DNA from: Pseudolysobacter antarcticus
GTDB lineage: Bacteria; Pseudomonadota; Gammaproteobacteria; Xanthomonadales; Rhodanobacteraceae
Assembly (NCBI RefSeq): GCF_004168365.1
Contig: NZ_CP035704.1
Span: 2,356,001-2,420,000, forward strand
Length of the DNA stretch: 64,000 nucleotides
Direction: 5' to 3'
A model generated the notes under the pieces. The model was not told the DNA's origin. It saw nothing but the letters and a program-made list of their open reading frames with translations, and made no database searches. The translations under genes and the position numbers were made by a program. Within the stretch, counting starts at the first letter, position 1. The number at the start of each line of letters is the position of its first letter. Shown here in pieces: positions 8,440 through 21,600 of this stretch.

Positions 8440-9381
8440 ATGAAATACGAACACGGCATCAGCGCGATCGACACCGGTTTTTTCCGTCCACAATTTGATG
8501 CAAGCCATCTGATTGTGGAACAAGGGCGCGCGGCGTTCGTTGATGTCGGTACCAATTATTCGGTGCCGGGATTACTGGCGGCATTGTCGGCAGAAGGTCT
8601 GACGCCGGCAGATGTCGACTACGTAATCCTCACGCATGTGCATCTCGATCATGCTGGCGGTGCGGGCATGTTGATGCGCGAGTTACCCAACGCGCAGTTG
8701 ATCGTGCATCCGCGTGGTGCGCGCCACATGATCGATCCGGCACAACTGATCGCTGGCGCCACCGCAGTTTATGGCCCCGAGGAAGTTCAGCGCAGTTATG
8801 GCGACTTGATCGCCGTGCCGGAAGAACGTGTGGTTCAGGCCGGTGATGGTTTTGTCGTCGATCTCGCTGGCCGTTTGTTGTTGTGTCTCGATACACCAGG
8901 ACACGCTCGACATCACATCTGCATTTTCGACGAGCGTAGTCGTTCGTTTTTTACCGGCGATACGTTTGGCTTGTCGTATCGCGAGTTCGATACGGAGCAG
9001 GGCGCGTTCATCATTCCCACCAGTACACCCGTGCAATTCGAACCCGATGCAATGCGTGCTTCGATTGAACGCATGCTCACGTATTCGCCCGAGGCGATGT
9101 TCCTGACGCATTACAGTCGTGTCACCGACGTGCCACGTCTCGCTGAGAATCTGATCGAACAGATACAGGCGATGGTCGATATCGCCAACGCAAATTCATG
9201 CACTGCTGATCGGCACGTTCAGATCATGGCGCAGCTTGCCGAGCTCTATCTCGGACGCGCCAAAGCGCATGGTTGCAGCATGGATGCCGCGCACATGCGC
9301 GAACTTTTGGCGATGGATATCGAGCTGAATGCGCAAGGGCTGGAAGTATGGCTCGATCGAAAAAAAGCGGTAGCGGCTTGA
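8440..9381 (+). CDS. Metallo-beta-lactamase-fold hydrolase
   Basis: 313 residues with the dinuclear metal motif THVHLDHAGG at residues 65-74, plus LDTPGHARHH, FTGDTFG and a late FLTHYSR histidine. This is the binding set of glyoxalase-II-like hydrolases. The N-terminal ISAIDTGFFRPQFDASHLIVEQGRA resembles cytosolic MBL proteins of unknown substrate rather than secreted beta-lactamases, and there is no signal peptide. A ribosome site (GAGGAAAGGC) precedes the ATG. It follows the ycaQ-like gene by 88 bases. Substrate unknown. Confidence 0.85.
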   Translation: MKYEHGISAIDTGFFRPQFDASHLIVEQGRAAFVDVGTNYSVPGLLAALSAEGLTPADVDYVILTHVHLDHAGGAGMLMRELPNAQLIVHPRGARHMIDPAQLIAGATAVYGPEEVQRSYGDLIAVPEERVVQAGDGFVVDLAGRLLLCLDTPGHARHHICIFDERSRSFFTGDTFGLSYREFDTEQGAFIIPTSTPVQFEPDAMRASIERMLTYSPEAMFLTHYSRVTDVPRLAENLIEQIQAMVDIANANSCTADRHVQIMAQLAELYLGRAKAHGCSMDAAHMRELLAMDIELNAQGLEVWLDRKKAVAA

Positions 9382-9728
9382 TTTCGGACATCTATCAGCA
9401 GCGCGGAAACCTGAAAATATCGATATATTTCATTATCTTGAATGCGATGTATGGAGTGCAATCAGCATTGCGTCAGGATAAATATTCAGAGATCGGGCGG
9501 AAGCGTTGAAGATTCGTTAAATCAGCTGTTTGCATTTATTCGCTTTTTCTTTGGGACTACCGTAGTATCTGCTTACTGTGTTTGCTGGGGTCACTGTGAA
9601 TTGTGGCCTGATGTGGTTGGTTTCGATCTACTGCACGTTTCACCTCGCTGTATTTACTCCTTGCACACTCAGTAATCGACGACGAAATATCTTGTCGTTA
9701 TATCAATCATATGTTCCAGGAGTTAGTT
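9382..9728 (+). promoter_or_regulatory. Leader region before the cold-shock gene
   Basis: This 347-bp stretch without a gene is visibly more AT-rich than its neighbours, especially 9415-9560 and 9690-9712. It should hold the promoter and the long untranslated leader typical of cspA-like genes. I could not pick a convincing -35/-10 pair or cold-box by eye. AGGAG at 9718-9722 sits 6 bases before the ATG at 9729 and fixes the start, against an in-frame ATG at 9711. Confidence 0.45.
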
Positions 9729-9938
9729 ATGTCAGAGCGTGAAACCGGTACGGTAAAGTGGTTCAACGACGCCAAGGGCTTCGGCTTCATCAGCCGTGAC
9801 AGCGGCGACGACCTTTTCGTGCACTTCCGCGCCATCCAGTCAAGCGGCTTCAAGTCGCTGCAGGAAGGCCAGAAGGTCAGCTTCAAGGTTGTGCCGGGTC
9901 AGAAAGGCCAGCAGGCTGACGAAGTACAGCCGCTGTAA
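9729..9938 (+). CDS. Cold-shock-domain protein (CspA family)
   Basis: 69 residues, a single cold-shock domain. The RNA-binding motifs are present: RNP1 as KGFGFISRD at about residues 16-24 and RNP2 as DLFVHFRAI. The N-terminal [16 protein letters not shown] is diagnostic. These proteins bind single-stranded RNA and DNA and melt mRNA structure, often at low temperature or in growth transitions. It is a monocistronic unit: long AT-rich leader before it and a strong terminator 26 bases after the stop. Confidence 0.93.
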   Translation: MSERETGTVKWFNDAKGFGFISRDSGDDLFVHFRAIQSSGFKSLQEGQKVSFKVVPGQKGQQADEVQPL

Positions 9939-9964
9939 GTCGCAAAAACACTAAAGTTTTTTGC

Positions 9965-9998
9965 AAAGCCTCGGTCGTTCGCGACCGGGGCTTTTTTA
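9965..9998 (+). terminator. Rho-independent terminator of the cold-shock gene
   Basis: A GC-rich stem (AAGCCTCGGTCG / CGACCGGGGCTT, one mismatch) with a TTCG loop is followed by six T. It lies 26 bases after the csp stop and points with the gene. Confidence 0.88.
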
Positions 9999-10109
9999 TT
10001 GCTGAAAATCGGGTTTCGCTATCGTTTGTCAATCGGCCCCGACTCGGCTCGAAATTACTCGAAACCGAATCGAGGCTCCTTGATGGTGAAACCCAATTTC
10101 TAACCTGGA

Positions 10110-12603
<2,494 letters not shown>

Positions 12604-12978
12604 ATGCAATTGCGCATCTTGACGACAATTGTTGCCTCCCTCGTGGTTATCGCAGCGATGGGACGGACGTTGTACACAACCGATTTCAGGACTCCTGCAA
12701 TCAGTAATAACGCAAGCGATACACGCATGCCGTTAGCCACGAGTGGGGCGATTCTTGGTTTGAAGGACGGGTTGGTGGAAGCACATGCGGACGGCTTGAC
12801 CGGCACGGTCCGGGTGAAACGTCTGCAGATGGCGGACGCCTCGACTCTTCTGGCAAAGGTGTGTGAGGTGATGCCAAACCACTTGTCATGGATCAAAAGT
12901 GTACGCGTATATGCACCCGACACGGCCGATATGACAAATCCAGCGACGACAGCCGAACTCAGTCAGTCGTGTCAGTGA
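12604..12978 (+). CDS. Hypothetical secreted or membrane-anchored protein
   Basis: 124 residues preceded by GGAGAG 6-7 bases before the ATG. The N-terminus (LRILTTIVASLVVIAAMG) is one hydrophobic segment, either a signal peptide or an anchor. The rest is soluble and unremarkable (GLKDGLVEAHADGLTGTVRVKRLQMADASTLLAKVCEVM), with two cysteines far apart. I do not recognise a family. It is transcribed away from katG, so co-regulation by oxidative stress is possible but unproven. Confidence 0.5.
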   Translation: MQLRILTTIVASLVVIAAMGRTLYTTDFRTPAISNNASDTRMPLATSGAILGLKDGLVEAHADGLTGTVRVKRLQMADASTLLAKVCEVMPNHLSWIKSVRVYAPDTADMTNPATTAELSQSCQ

Positions 12979-13082
12979 TATGGCAGCAGCGCTTGTCTTT
13001 GGGCTGGAAGCGCTTACGACTCTCGGTGCAGTCCAGATTGGCATCAATCTCTGTATAGCTAAGCTAGTGGTGTCCGACGCGA

Positions 13083-13102
13083 CCCCCTAACCATTTAGGG
13101 GG
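13083..13102. terminator. Hairpin downstream of the TonB-dependent receptor gene
   Basis: CCCCCTAA-CCAT-TTAGGGGG: a perfect 8-bp stem with a 4-nt loop, 98 bases beyond the receptor stop (minus strand) and 105 beyond the small plus-strand gene. It lacks a clear T-run on either side, so a terminator role is only likely. It may serve both converging genes. Confidence 0.45.
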
Positions 13103-13199
13103 CGATCAACTGCGCGCAGGTGCCGAACCATTTTCGATAACTGATCGGCAGGACTAAGTCGCTGCGTAAAGCCATCCATGGCGATGTCTACTCGGGGTT

Positions 13200-15596
13200 C
13201 TAGTGCCACTTGTAGTTGAACGACACACCGATGGTGCGCGGTTCGTTGTACACAGCAGCCATATAGTTCTCGATGACGCCCTTGAGATTTTTTTCATTGG
13301 TTATGTTGCGCACGAAGACTGCAGCCTCATACCCACCATTATTGCCAGAGTAGCCCAGCTTGAGGCCACCTTCGAAGTTGCCGTTGGCGACAAATTCTTT
13401 GGTGTCGTACAGAACGAAACTGGTGAAACCCTGCTTGTTCCAATCCCCCGAAATAAAGACCGAATCGCTGGCATTCACTGGAATATCGTAGCGAGCGGCC
13501 AAGTTGATGCTGTACTTGGGAGCATTGGGCAGTGGGTTGCCGTCAATCTGGGCGAAGGTTCGTGTGCCTAGGGTGATGGTTGGATCCATCACCGTGCACA
13601 CCACGATTCCATTGAGCGCGCAGACTTGCGCATAGACGCGCTTGTCTCGGATTTCACTGTGCAACAAACTCAAGCCGGCCGTCAACGACAGGTTCTGGAT
13701 GGGACGGAAGTCAAGGTCCGCCTCCAGACCGTGTGCCAGCGCTTTGTTGGCATTGAACAACACACCATTGCCATCGGAGTCGTTGCCGTTGAGTTGAATA
13801 TCGTGGACCGTATAGGTAAATCCTGCGATATTCAGGCGCAGGCGGTTGTCCAAGAGGCTGCTCTTGACGCCGGCTTCCCAGGAAAGAATGGTTTCTGAAT
13901 TCGCCGTCGTGAAGTCGCTGTTGAACACTGCCGACCGGCCCTGAATGGTCGGACCGCGGAAGCCGCGGGCTACTCGCCCGTAGATGCTGATATCCGGATT
14001 GAGGGCATACATCGCACTCAAATCCCAGCTCGGGGTTCTGGCCGATAGACTTACGTCGCGGCGTCCTGTGTAGGTCGAGATACCAGCCACTGAGTCGGCA
14101 GTTTTAAGCAGCCGCGTCCGCTTGCTGTCTTCGGTTTCTCGCAGGCCACCTGTGAAGGTCAGCGCGTCCGTCAGCTTGTAGCTGAGTTGGCCAAAAACCG
14201 CCCACGATGTGTTCGTATCGCGCAGGCGCACCCAGTTGTTGGGATTATTGGCCGGTGGTGTGAGGAACCACGCGCGCTGGTAAAAATCGGTGGTGTCACT
14301 GCCGTCGAAGAAGTAAGCCCCCGTTTGCCACTGCAGCGGATCGTTGCCTGTGCTGGCCAGACGAAACTCCTGGGTAATCTGATCCAGATCCCGAATTTGA
14401 CCCATGGACTGGCCGTACCCGTTGGGAATGCCATTAAACGGAAAATCGACAGCGGCGCCACCGTCGGTATCGCCGCGACTAAAGCCTGACGTTGTCTCGT
14501 ACGCGGTAATGGAGGTCAGCGAGATGCCGCCGAAATCGTAGATTGCTTTCAGCGACCCGCCATAAGTGTTGTACGCCTGCGGATTGCCATGCGCCTCGTC
14601 ATACGCTACCCGGTCGCGCGGCACGTCGACGTCGCTCGAACCCTTCTGGATTGCATTGCGCAGAAACAGAGTGGATGTGCCGGAATAGTCGCGCGCATGC
14701 GCTGAGGCAAGGATCGAGAGATTCTCGTTCGGGCTGAGAAGAAGTTGCAAGCGCACATTGCGATCGTCGTACCCGCCCATCGCATCTTTCTTCGGTGTCA
14801 CCGTGCCGTCAGCACTGGGACCGTTGTAAGTATTGTCCACCCAGTTGTCGCGATGCTGGTACAAAGCAGAAACGCGGAACGAGGCCGTGTCGCTGATCGG
14901 GCCGCCGAATCCGCCATCGAACGAGAGTGTGTTATTGCTGCCATAACTCAGCTGCTCACGGCCCGAATATTCCTGGCTCGGCTTGATCGTATCGAACTTG
15001 ATGATGCCAGCCGTCGTATTGCGCCCAAACAGCGAGCCCTGTGGACCACGCAGAACTTCCACCTCATCCATATCGTATACCGGGTTTGACTTCAGCACGA
15101 CATGCTCTAGCACCACATCGTCCTGAATGATCGATACCGGCTGCGATGCGCCCAAATAGAAATCGATATTGCCCAAACCGCGGATATAGAAACGCGGGAA
15201 GATTCGCCCGGTGGTCGTCTCTGCATACAGTCCCGGCACCTTGCCGGACAACGCCAAGAGGGTATCGTCTCCGCCGGTCGTGAAGTCGCGCATCGCGTCA
15301 CCTTGCAGGACGCCCACCGACAAGGGCACCTTCTGAAGATCTTCCTCGCGGTGCTCAGCGGTTACGGTCACGGTGCTCAGCGACGCTGTCGGTGTATCTG
15401 TCGATACAGGCTGGGCGACCGCGCTGGTTTCGGGTTCCTTCGGTTGACGACTGTCCTGTGCCGTGGCGATGGCCGCCGTCGACGACAGCAACACGCTCGC
15501 GATGGCAAGCACCATTTTTCGCGGCATGGGCGTGATCACGTTTTGACGTTGAGTACGGGAGCCTTCGGGTAGACGATCCTTGGCGAGTTCGAACAT
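13200..15596 (-). CDS. TonB-dependent outer-membrane receptor
   Basis: 798 residues from an ATG at 15596; an ATG at 15527, just before MVLAIASVLLSSTAAIATAQ, is an equally possible start, and neither has a strong ribosome site. After the signal peptide come a TonB-box-like STVTVTAE and the plug domain (LQKVPLSVGVLQGDAM, FYIRGLGNIDFY, EVEVLRGPQGSLFGRNTTAG). A 22-strand-type barrel follows, ending GVSFNYKW-H. It imports a siderophore, cobalamin or large carbohydrate using TonB energy. The plug wording is that of the iron-complex/pesticin class, but the ligand cannot be named. The open frame runs further upstream over the divergent lexA gene; I treat that as spurious. Confidence 0.9.
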   Translation of the reverse strand: MFELAKDRLPEGSRTQRQNVITPMPRKMVLAIASVLLSSTAAIATAQDSRQPKEPETSAVAQPVSTDTPTASLSTVTVTAEHREEDLQKVPLSVGVLQGDAMRDFTTGGDDTLLALSGKVPGLYAETTTGRIFPRFYIRGLGNIDFYLGASQPVSIIQDDVVLEHVVLKSNPVYDMDEVEVLRGPQGSLFGRNTTAGIIKFDTIKPSQEYSGREQLSYGSNNTLSFDGGFGGPISDTASFRVSALYQHRDNWVDNTYNGPSADGTVTPKKDAMGGYDDRNVRLQLLLSPNENLSILASAHARDYSGTSTLFLRNAIQKGSSDVDVPRDRVAYDEAHGNPQAYNTYGGSLKAIYDFGGISLTSITAYETTSGFSRGDTDGGAAVDFPFNGIPNGYGQSMGQIRDLDQITQEFRLASTGNDPLQWQTGAYFFDGSDTTDFYQRAWFLTPPANNPNNWVRLRDTNTSWAVFGQLSYKLTDALTFTGGLRETEDSKRTRLLKTADSVAGISTYTGRRDVSLSARTPSWDLSAMYALNPDISIYGRVARGFRGPTIQGRSAVFNSDFTTANSETILSWEAGVKSSLLDNRLRLNIAGFTYTVHDIQLNGNDSDGNGVLFNANKALAHGLEADLDFRPIQNLSLTAGLSLLHSEIRDKRVYAQVCALNGIVVCTVMDPTITLGTRTFAQIDGNPLPNAPKYSINLAARYDIPVNASDSVFISGDWNKQGFTSFVLYDTKEFVANGNFEGGLKLGYSGNNGGYEAAVFVRNITNEKNLKGVIENYMAAVYNEPRTIGVSFNYKWH

Positions 15597-15902
15597 AAGT
15601 AAGATCAAGTCCTGATGGTGGAAAATGGGAGAAAAATGCATTCGCGCTGCCTGACCGGCGCGCTGTCGCGCATTGCGAAACTGCAATGCTACGCTGTGCA
15701 TGTTGCATCTCGAAGGCACGACAAACCGGCTCCCGCTGCGACTGGCGGAGCACGCAGTTACGCGCGCCCTCGCATTTTCGAACGTAGTGACCAGCAGTGT
15801 CGCAATCCGTGCGACCACATTGCCATTAAATGAGTATCCAGCGACTTCTCGGCGTGCTCTATGTTTCCCTCCTCGGCGGCAATCGATTCGAGTTCTGGTA
15901 CT

Positions 15903-15929
15903 GGTCAAATAACCGGTGGTAATATGACC
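15903..15929. promoter_or_regulatory. Candidate LexA operator over the lexA start codon
   Basis: GGTCAAATAACC-GGT-GGTAATATGACC: two 12-base arms matching at 10 positions as an inverted repeat around a 3-base centre. It overlaps the ATG at 15924. LexA2 of imuA-imuB-dnaE2 cassettes binds operators that differ from the E. coli SOS box, so this palindrome is the best candidate for autoregulation. It is inferred only from symmetry and position. Confidence 0.5.
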
Positions 15930-16544
15930 GGCATGGATCTCCTGACCAACCGCCAGCAAGCCATCCTGGATTTCATCAGCGAAAGTGCGCGTATGAACGG
16001 CCTGTTGCCCAGCCAAGCCGAAATCGCTCGTGCCTTCGACATCCAGCTCAGTGCCGTGCAGGATCATCTGCATGCTTTGGAACGCAAGGGTGCGATTGAA
16101 CGGCATGCCGGCAAAGCGCGTGGTATCCGCTTGGTGGATGCGGTCGTTACAAATACCAGCACACTGGAATTACCTCTGGTCGGTCGCGTCGCCGCAGGAC
16201 AACCGATCTTGTCCGAGGCGCATATCGAGCGGCAGTTCACGGTGGATCGCTACATGTTTCGCCCGCGTCCGCACTATCTGCTGCGCGTAGAAGGCGAGAG
16301 CATGCGTGACATCGGTATCCTGCATGGCGATCTGATCGCCGTACACCGATCACCGGATGCGACCAACGGCCAGATCGTGGTGGCACGCATCGATGGCGAG
16401 ATCACGGTGAAGCGCTTCCGGCGCATTCGTCAACGCATCCTGTTACTCCCGGAAAATCCGGCGTTTGCGCCGATAGAAGTCGATCCGCGCACCGACGATT
16501 TCGCGATCGAAGGTTTGTATGTCGGCAGCATTCGCATCCCGTAG
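15924..16544 (+). CDS. lexA2: LexA-type SOS repressor (LexA2)
   Basis: 206 residues from the ATG at 15924 (one at 15933 is also possible). The N-terminal winged helix reads LTNRQQAILDFISESARMNGLLPSQAEIARAFD. Self-cleavage site Ala-Gly is in GRVAAGQP, the catalytic Ser is in VEGESMRDIGI and the Lys in GEITVKRF. RecA-stimulated self-cleavage would derepress the operon. It heads lexA-imuA-imuB-dnaE2, with imuA starting 2 bases after its stop. A second, housekeeping lexA elsewhere in the genome is expected in this group. A palindrome covers the start. Confidence 0.9.
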   Translation: MTGMDLLTNRQQAILDFISESARMNGLLPSQAEIARAFDIQLSAVQDHLHALERKGAIERHAGKARGIRLVDAVVTNTSTLELPLVGRVAAGQPILSEAHIERQFTVDRYMFRPRPHYLLRVEGESMRDIGILHGDLIAVHRSPDATNGQIVVARIDGEITVKRFRRIRQRILLLPENPAFAPIEVDPRTDDFAIEGLYVGSIRIP

Positions 16545-16546
16545 CC

Positions 16547-17176
16547 ATGAATGCCGTGATTGCCCTTACCGATGTGCTGCGCGATCCGCGCGTCTGGCGC
16601 GGCAGCGCCGACGCCGTCGTCCTGGCGACCGAACCCACCGGATATGCCGCATTGGATGCAGTCTTGCCCGGTCATGGGTGGCCGAAACATGCCCTGTCGG
16701 AAATCCTGTTTGAGGCCGATGGCATTGGCGAACTTGGGCTCATTCTGCCCACACTCGCACGATTGACGCAGACCGAGCGCGCTGTCGTGTTGGTCGGGTC
16801 GCCATACCTTCCATATCCGCTTGCGCTGGCGGCGCAGGGGATCAACCTGCGGCATCTGCATCTGATCGATGCCACGGGACGTGAGGCGTTGTGGGCCAGT
16901 GAACAATGCCTGCGCTCCGGCGCCTGTGCGGCCGTGGTGTGCTGGCCATTGCAAGCGAACGAACGCGCATTGCGTCGTTTGCAAGTTGCCGCGGAATCGG
17001 GCCATGCGTTGGGCTTCGTATTTCGTGCGTCATCTGCTGCACGCAATCCATCACCCGCACCGCTGCGTCTGCAACTTGCTCTGCATGCGTCTGGAACCAC
17101 GCTGAATATATTGAAATGTCGTGGTGGCCGCGTGCCTACCCAAGTGCTATCGCTACGCTCTGCGCGTCGCGCGTGA
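16547..17176 (+). CDS. imuA: ImuA, SOS mutagenesis cassette protein
   Basis: 209 residues. It is a RecA-fold-like protein of the ImuA/SulA-related family: HGWPKHALSEILFEADGIGELGLILPTLARL near residues 43-73, VVLVGSPYLPYPLALAAQGI and LWASEQCLRSGACAAVVCWPLQ. In Caulobacter, Pseudomonas and mycobacteria the cassette carries out damage-induced mutagenic translesion synthesis; ImuA is an accessory factor that binds ImuB and modulates RecA. It is tightly packed between lexA (2 bases) and imuB (24 bases), so co-transcription is very likely. Confidence 0.88.
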   Translation: MNAVIALTDVLRDPRVWRGSADAVVLATEPTGYAALDAVLPGHGWPKHALSEILFEADGIGELGLILPTLARLTQTERAVVLVGSPYLPYPLALAAQGINLRHLHLIDATGREALWASEQCLRSGACAAVVCWPLQANERALRRLQVAAESGHALGFVFRASSAARNPSPAPLRLQLALHASGTTLNILKCRGGRVPTQVLSLRSARRA

Positions 17177-17200
17177 TGGATCGGATGACGAGCGCTGACC

Positions 17201-18631
17201 ATGCTGTGGGCCTGCCTCCTTTTGCCGCATCTGGCGCTCGATGATGTTCAACGTCGTAGTGCAGATACCACCGCGGCATTAGTTATTGCCGATGGTCCGG
17301 CACAACGACGGATCGTGCGCGACGCGAATGTCGCTGCATTACGCGCCGGGATACACGTTGGCCAACCCCTGGCCGCCGCGCGTGCGGTATTGCCGGAGTT
17401 TCGTTGCATCGCCTATGACGCGGCTGCCGAGACGCGCCTGCGTGATCTGCTGGCCGCGTGGGCGTATGGTTACAGCTCGATGGTCAGTCTGCGTGAGCAT
17501 GATGCGATCTTGGTCGAGATCGGGGCGAGCTTGAATCTGTTCGGTCCGTGGCCGAATCTTGAGCGCCGCTTGCGCAGCGAACTGATCGAGCTGGGCATCA
17601 CACATCGTATTGCCATCGCCCCCACCGCACTGGGCGCGTGCGTGCTTGCGACCAGCCAGGACGGCATTGCCGTAATGCAATCCGGGCCGTTCAAAGGCGC
17701 CTTGGCACACATCGCATTGAGCGCAGCGCGGTTGCCTGACGAGAATGTATCGGCACTGCACGCGATGGGCATCCGCCGTCTGCGCGAGCTTTTTGCGTTG
17801 CCACGTAGCGGGGTGGCCAAACGCTTCACACCAGCGCTGCTCGATCATCTGGATCGCCTGCGCGGTGACGCGCCAGATCCATTGCCTCTGCATCATCCGC
17901 CGGCATGTTTTTTCACGCGCATGGAGTTTGATCACGCGATCGAAAGTAGCGAAATCCTGCTGTTTCCACTACGCCGATTGCTCAGCGATTTTTCGGTGTA
18001 CCTGCAGGGTCGCGACAGCGGAGTGCAGCAGTTTCAAATCCTGCTGGATCACGACGATCTGCCGTCCAGCCTGCTGACAGTGGGTCTGCAAAGTCCGCAG
18101 CGCCACGCAAACGCATTGATGGAAGTAGCGCGCCTGATGATTCAGCGCATGACCGTGCCTGCTGCCGTACGCGCGCTGAGCATCCGTGCCGAGGAATTGC
18201 CAGCCTATGTACCAGATGCCGAAGACTTGTTCGATGATCGCTCCAGCGGTAGCCAGTTGAGCTGGTCACAGCTGGCCGATCGCCTGCGCGCGCGGCTGGG
18301 TCAGGAGCAGGTTTACCAACTCACCGCGACGCACGATCCGCGCCCGGAATACGCTTGGCGCCGCGCTGCATTCTCGCAACGAACGGCAATGACCATTCCC
18401 CGTGACGGCACACGACCGACCTGGTTGTTCCCCTGGCCGCTACCGTTGCACGGCCAACCCCAGCATATTCTGGCCGGCCCGGAGCGTATTGAATCAGGCT
18501 GGTGGGAGGGCTTGCAGCAAGATGTGCGTCGCGATTATTACGTGATTGAAACCCGCCTCGGACAACGCGCGTGGGCGTTTCGTCTGCTTGATGATGCGGG
18601 GCCGTGGATGCTGCACGGCTGGTTCGCATGA
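17201..18631 (+). CDS. imuB: ImuB, Y-family polymerase-like protein without catalytic acids
   Basis: 476 residues. Y-family layout: [48 protein letters not shown], then helix-hairpin and little-finger regions ([26 protein letters not shown]). The acidic residues that bind metal in active Y-polymerases (DxD near the N-terminus and the S-x-DE pair) are absent, as in known ImuB proteins, which act as a hub linking ImuA, DnaE2 and the beta clamp. A Q-L-S/T stretch toward the C-terminus could be the clamp motif. The stop overlaps the dnaE2 start (ATGA). Confidence 0.9.
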   Translation: MLWACLLLPHLALDDVQRRSADTTAALVIADGPAQRRIVRDANVAALRAGIHVGQPLAAARAVLPEFRCIAYDAAAETRLRDLLAAWAYGYSSMVSLREHDAILVEIGASLNLFGPWPNLERRLRSELIELGITHRIAIAPTALGACVLATSQDGIAVMQSGPFKGALAHIALSAARLPDENVSALHAMGIRRLRELFALPRSGVAKRFTPALLDHLDRLRGDAPDPLPLHHPPACFFTRMEFDHAIESSEILLFPLRRLLSDFSVYLQGRDSGVQQFQILLDHDDLPSSLLTVGLQSPQRHANALMEVARLMIQRMTVPAAVRALSIRAEELPAYVPDAEDLFDDRSSGSQLSWSQLADRLRARLGQEQVYQLTATHDPRPEYAWRRAAFSQRTAMTIPRDGTRPTWLFPWPLPLHGQPQHILAGPERIESGWWEGLQQDVRRDYYVIETRLGQRAWAFRLLDDAGPWMLHGWFA

Positions 18632-21600
18632 GTCCGCCCGCTTACGCCGAGTTGCACTGTCTATCCAATTTCACCTTTTTGCGCGGTGCCTCCAGCGCGC
18701 TTGAATTGGCCGAGCGCGCCAAGAAGGTCGGCTATCGCGCGCTGGCGATCACCGACGAATGCACTCTCGCCGGAATCGTGCGCGCCTACGAAGCCACGAA
18801 AAAACTTGGCCTGCCGCTGATCGTAGGCAGCGAGATACGTTTTGAAGACGGCATGACCGTGGTGCTGCTGGTGCAGAACACCACCGGCTACACCGCATTG
18901 TGCCGATTGATCACGCGCGGCCGACGCAATGCGCAGAAAGGTCAGTACCAACTGTCGCGCCAGGATCTGGGTGACACCACGGGCTTGCTAGCGCTGTGGA
19001 TACCATCGATTGATTCGAGCGCAGAAGATGGGCGCTGGTTGTCCGCGATATTTCCGGATCGCGCATGGTTGGCAGTAGAATTACATCGCGGCCCCGATGA
19101 TGCCACGCGTCTGCGCATGCTGATGACCTTGGCCAGCGCGGCCGGTCTGCCAGCAGTGGCTGCCGGCAATGTACATATGCATGTGCGTCGCCGCCGCGCC
19201 TTGCAAGACACACTCACCGCCATCCGCCATCGCACCACCGTGCATGCCGGTTGCGAACACCTCTTCAAAAATGGCGAGCGCCATTTGCGTCGACGCGAAG
19301 CGCTTGCCACGATCTATCCGCAGGAATTGCTCGATGCCAGCGTAGCGATTGCCGCGCGTTGCACCTTCTTACTCGATCACCTGCACTATGAATATCCGCG
19401 TGAACTGGTGCCTGCCACATACAAGGCCGATGCGTGGCTGCGCGAGTTGACCGAGACGGGCGCACGCTGGCGTTGGCCGCAAGGCATTGCGCCGCATGTG
19501 CGCAAACAGCTTGAGCACGAGCTCGTCTTGATTGCGAAACTCAAATACGAATCCTATTTCCTGACCGTTCACGACATTGTGAGGTATGCGCGAGAGCAGG
19601 GCATCTTGTGTCAAGGCCGTGGTTCTGCTGCCAACTCGGCGGTGTGTTTTGCGCTAGGTATCACTGAGGTAAACCCGGCGTTTTCGAACATGCTGTTTGA
19701 ACGATTTATCTCCGCAGAACGCAACGAGCCACCGGATATCGATGTCGATTTTGAGCACGAGCGACGCGAGGAAGTCATCCAGTACATCTATCGCAAGTAC
19801 GGGCGTGACCGCGCCGCACTCGCCGCCACGGTGATCTGCTACCGCTCCAAAAGTGCGGTGCGGGATGTCGCGAAAGCGCTGGGCATGACCACCGATCAGG
19901 TCGATCAACTTAGTCGTGCATTTACCGCTTGGGACAACCTCGATGGCATGGAAGAGCGTTTGCGCGAGTGCGGCTTTCAGGCGGAATCACCCGCGATGCA
20001 GCGCCTGATGAGTTTGGCGCGAGACCTGATCGGTTTTCCGCGCCATCTGTCGCAACACGTCGGAGGATTTGTGATCTCCGAACATCCTTTGCACGAAATC
20101 GTGCCAGTGGAAAATGCCGCCATGCCGGATCGCACGATCATCCAGTGGGACAAGGATGATCTGGACACACTCGGACTGCTCAAGGTGGACGTGCTCGCGC
20201 TCGGGATGCTTACGTGCATCCGTAAATGCTTCGACTTGCTGCGAGCACATCGTGGTCTGGATATGACTTTGGCCACGATACCTGCCGAGGACACCGCGAC
20301 CTACGCCATGATCCAGAAGGCCGACACGGTGGGTGTATTTCAGATCGAATCACGCGCGCAGATGTCGATGCTGCCGCGCCTCAAACCGGCGACGTATTAC
20401 GATCTCGTCATCGAAGTGGCGATCGTTCGGCCCGGCCCGATTCAGGGAAAAATGGTGCATCCGTATTTGCGTCGGCGGCAAGGGCTGGAAACCTACGAGC
20501 CGCTAACCGGAGCATTAGCCGGCGTACTCGATCGCACCTTGGGCGTGCCTCTTTTTCAGGAGCAGGCGATGCAATTGGCGATCCTCGGCGCAGGATTTTC
20601 GCCGGGCGAAGCCAATGATCTTCGCCGCGGCATGGCCGCGTGGAAACGCCATGGCGGCTTGGAGCAGTTCCATGATCGACTGCTGTCAGGCATGCAGAAA
20701 AATGGTTACACCGTGGCGTTTGCCGAGCACGTGTTTGAACAGATGCGAGGCTTTGGCAGTTACGGATTTCCGGAAAGTCATTCAGCGAGTTTTGCCTTGC
20801 TGACCTACGTCTCATGCTGGTTGAAATGCCACGAGCCAGCGGCCTTCGCCTGTGCGTTGCTGAACTCGGCGCCGATGGGGTTTTACACAGCCAGCCAGAT
20901 CGTGCAAGACGCGCGCAAGCATGGCATACGCATCTATCCGGTCGATGTTCGTTTCAGCCAGTGGAACTGCACGCTCGAACCGCAAGTGCAGGGATGTGCA
21001 TCACAACCGATTATCCGTTTGGGATTGCGTGAGGTGCGCGGATTCCGCGAAGATGTGGCGCTGCGCATCACCTGCGCACGCGAGCAATCCCACTTTTTGA
21101 ACCTCACCGATTTGTGTGATCGGGCGGCGCTGGATCGTCGTGCGCAATCCTTGCTCGCTGATGCCAATGCGTTACGTGGCCTGACCGGAAATCGTCACCG
21201 CGCACGCTGGGCGATGGCTGGCGTAGAACCGCAACTCGCGTTGTTCGGTGAACTACGTGTCGAAGAAGAAAGTGTGAGTTTGCCCATGCCCACGGTCGGC
21301 GAAAATCTGATTGCCGACTACGCCAGTACCGGGCTCACACTCGGCCCACATCCCATGTCTTTGCTGCGTCGTCAGCTCACGGCACAGCGCTGCAAAGGCT
21401 CGGTCGATCTGCGCCGCCTGCAGCACGGCACAGCGGTGCGAGCAGCAGGTTTGGTCACCTTGCGCCAGCGTCCGGCGACCGCCAATGGCACGACGTTTCT
21501 GACCTTGGAGGACGAAGCAGGGATGATCAATGTGGTGATCTGGCAACGACTCGCGCAACGTCAGCGACGGGTACTGCTGGAATCACGGCTGCTGGCGGTC

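Noticed and set aside
15597-16106. 170-codon N-terminal extension of the TonB-dependent receptor
   Set aside because: It precedes the signal peptide and runs antisense through the lexA gene; the receptor start is placed at 15596 or 15527 instead.
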